A DNA stretch of 5,962 bases from an uncultured Erysipelotrichaceae bacterium (GTDB lineage Bacteria; Bacillota_I; Bacilli_A; RF39; UBA660), in assembly GCA_902783915.1 (NCBI GenBank), contig CACZSX010000101.1:1-5962 (forward strand), given 5' to 3'. Shown here in pieces: positions 5,031 through 5,962 of this stretch (its first letter is position 1; the number at the start of each line of letters is the position of its first letter). The notes under the pieces are model-generated. The model was not told the DNA's origin. It ran no database searches and worked only from the letters and a program-made list of their open reading frames with translations. A program made the translations under genes and the position numbers.

Positions 5031-5962
5031 TTTTTATACTCCTTTATGAATTTATCTCTAAATTCTAATAATGTATCATTTTTAATATTTTCTCTTATAT
5101 CTTCTGTAAGTTTTATTAAAAACCTTATATTGTGTATAGAAAGTAATGTTCCCGCAAGCATTTCATCACACATTAGTAAATGTCTTATATATGCTCTTGT
5201 ATAATGTTTACAAGTATAACAATCACAATCCTCTTCTATGTGATTAAAATCTTCTTTATATTTAGCATTCTTTAAATTCAATTTCCCATGATGTGTAAAT
5301 GCATTACCATGCCTTGCTATTCTTGTTGGTAATACACAATCAAACATGTCTATTCCCCTTATTACACCTTCAATTATATCAATAGGATCACCTACACCCA
5401 TTAAATATCTAGGTTTATTAACAGGTAAATATGTTGTAGAATCAGTAATCATTTTATACATTACATCTTTTCCTTCTCCTACTGATGTGCCACCTACTGT
5501 ATAACCTGGAAAATCCATCTTTACTAATTCTTCAGCGCTATGTTTCCTTAAATCAGGATATTCTCCACCTTGAACTACTCCAAATAATAATTGATCTGTC
5601 TTATGAATATCCTTCCCTCTTTTTGCCCATCTTAATGTTCTTTCAACACTTTGTTTCATATATTCATATGTAGATGGATATCCAGGGCATTCATCAAAAC
5701 TTATTATTATATCTGCTCCTAGTTTTTCTTGTATTTCAATTGATTTTTCTGGTGATAAAAATAATTTTTTACCATCAATTGTACTTTTAAAATGCACTCC
5801 TTCTTCAGTTATATCTTTTGGTTTAGCTAAAGAAAACACTTGAAATCCTCCACTATCTGTCAAGATTGGTCCATCATAATTCATAAATTTATGAAGTCCA
5901 CCAGCGTGTGCTACTATATCTTCTCCTGGTCGTTCCCATAAATGATATGTATTAGCAAGTAT
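5027..5962 (-). CDS. tgt: tRNA-guanine transglycosylase (queuosine pathway), 5' end outside window
   Basis: Exchanges guanine-34 in the anticodon of GUN tRNAs (Asp, Asn, His, Tyr) for a queuosine precursor (preQ1) or queuine. The frame is open to the window edge: 311 codons are visible, so roughly 60 N-terminal residues are missing compared with the usual 370-380. In visible numbering, NTYHLW begins at residue 4. ILTDSGGFQVFS holds the active-site Asp36, FDEC follows, then FGVVQGG, and MFDCVLPTR with the nucleophile Asp208. Zinc ligands are Cys246, Cys248, Cys251 (CDCYTC) and His277 (SIHN). The ATG at 5884 is internal, since conserved NTYHLW and RPGED lie upstream of it. The substrate loop reads GGTSVGE where bacterial enzymes usually have GGLSVGE or GGLAVGE. 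The TGA stop overlaps the downstream zinc-ribbon start. Confidence 0.97.
   Translation of the reverse strand: MLANTYHLWERPGEDIVAHAGGLHKFMNYDGPILTDSGGFQVFSLAKPKDITEEGVHFKSTIDGKKLFLSPEKSIEIQEKLGADIIISFDECPGYPSTYEYMKQSVERTLRWAKRGKDIHKTDQLLFGVVQGGEYPDLRKHSAEELVKMDFPGYTVGGTSVGEGKDVMYKMITDSTTYLPVNKPRYLMGVGDPIDIIEGVIRGIDMFDCVLPTRIARHGNAFTHHGKLNLKNAKYKEDFNHIEEDCDCYTCKHYTRAYIRHLLMCDEMLAGTLLSIHNIRFLIKLTEDIRENIKNDTLLEFRDKFIKEYKK
5039..5045 (-). promoter_or_regulatory. Ribosome binding site of the zinc-ribbon gene within the tgt end
   Basis: The minus strand reads AAAGGAG, eight bases before ATG 5030, inside the last codons of tgt. A strong site here supports the reality of the 76-residue gene. Confidence 0.75.

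Noticed and set aside
5027..5884. tgt starting at ATG 5884
   Set aside because: Conserved Tgt sequence (NTYHLW, RPGED, AGGLHKF) continues in frame upstream to the window edge, so this Met is internal.

Overview
The window is very AT-rich DNA with every supported gene on the minus strand, so transcription runs from high to low coordinates. It looks like a low-G+C Bacillota (Firmicutes). The reasons are AGGAGG-type ribosome binding sites, a Gram-positive-type signal peptidase I, a germination protease (GPR) of endospore formers, and a secreted protein built from InlB-like repeat modules. TGA ends tgt, which argues against the Mycoplasma code in which TGA encodes Trp. An uncultured gut Clostridia or Erysipelotrichia-like Bacilli lineage would fit, but that placement is inference.

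In transcription order: (1) tgt (5' end beyond the window edge, stop at 5027), the tRNA-guanine transglycosylase of queuosine modification. (2) A 76-residue zinc-ribbon membrane protein (4800-5030), coupled to tgt by an ATGA overlap and followed by a hairpin terminator that contains its stop codon. (3) A compact gpr (3968-4747), 259 codons. (4) After an 86-bp gap with a plausible sigma-A promoter, a membrane-anchored EAL phosphodiesterase with a decayed GGDEF domain (2532-3881). (5) lepB, signal peptidase I (2012-2545), overlapping the EAL gene and followed by a strong intrinsic terminator (1978-2005). (6) With its own near-consensus promoter, a large secreted repeat protein (start 1874) that runs off the low edge; 624 codons are visible, in eight recognisable modules joined mainly by acidic EF-hand-like linkers.

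The most suggestive arrangement is at the low end. A c-di-GMP phosphodiesterase is translationally coupled to a signal peptidase, and the next gene is a signal-peptide-bearing surface protein, which hints at a link between c-di-GMP level and export of surface proteins. This is inference from gene order only. No RNA genes, CRISPR arrays, insertion sequences or attachment sites were seen, and no gene-free stretch exceeds about 140 bases.
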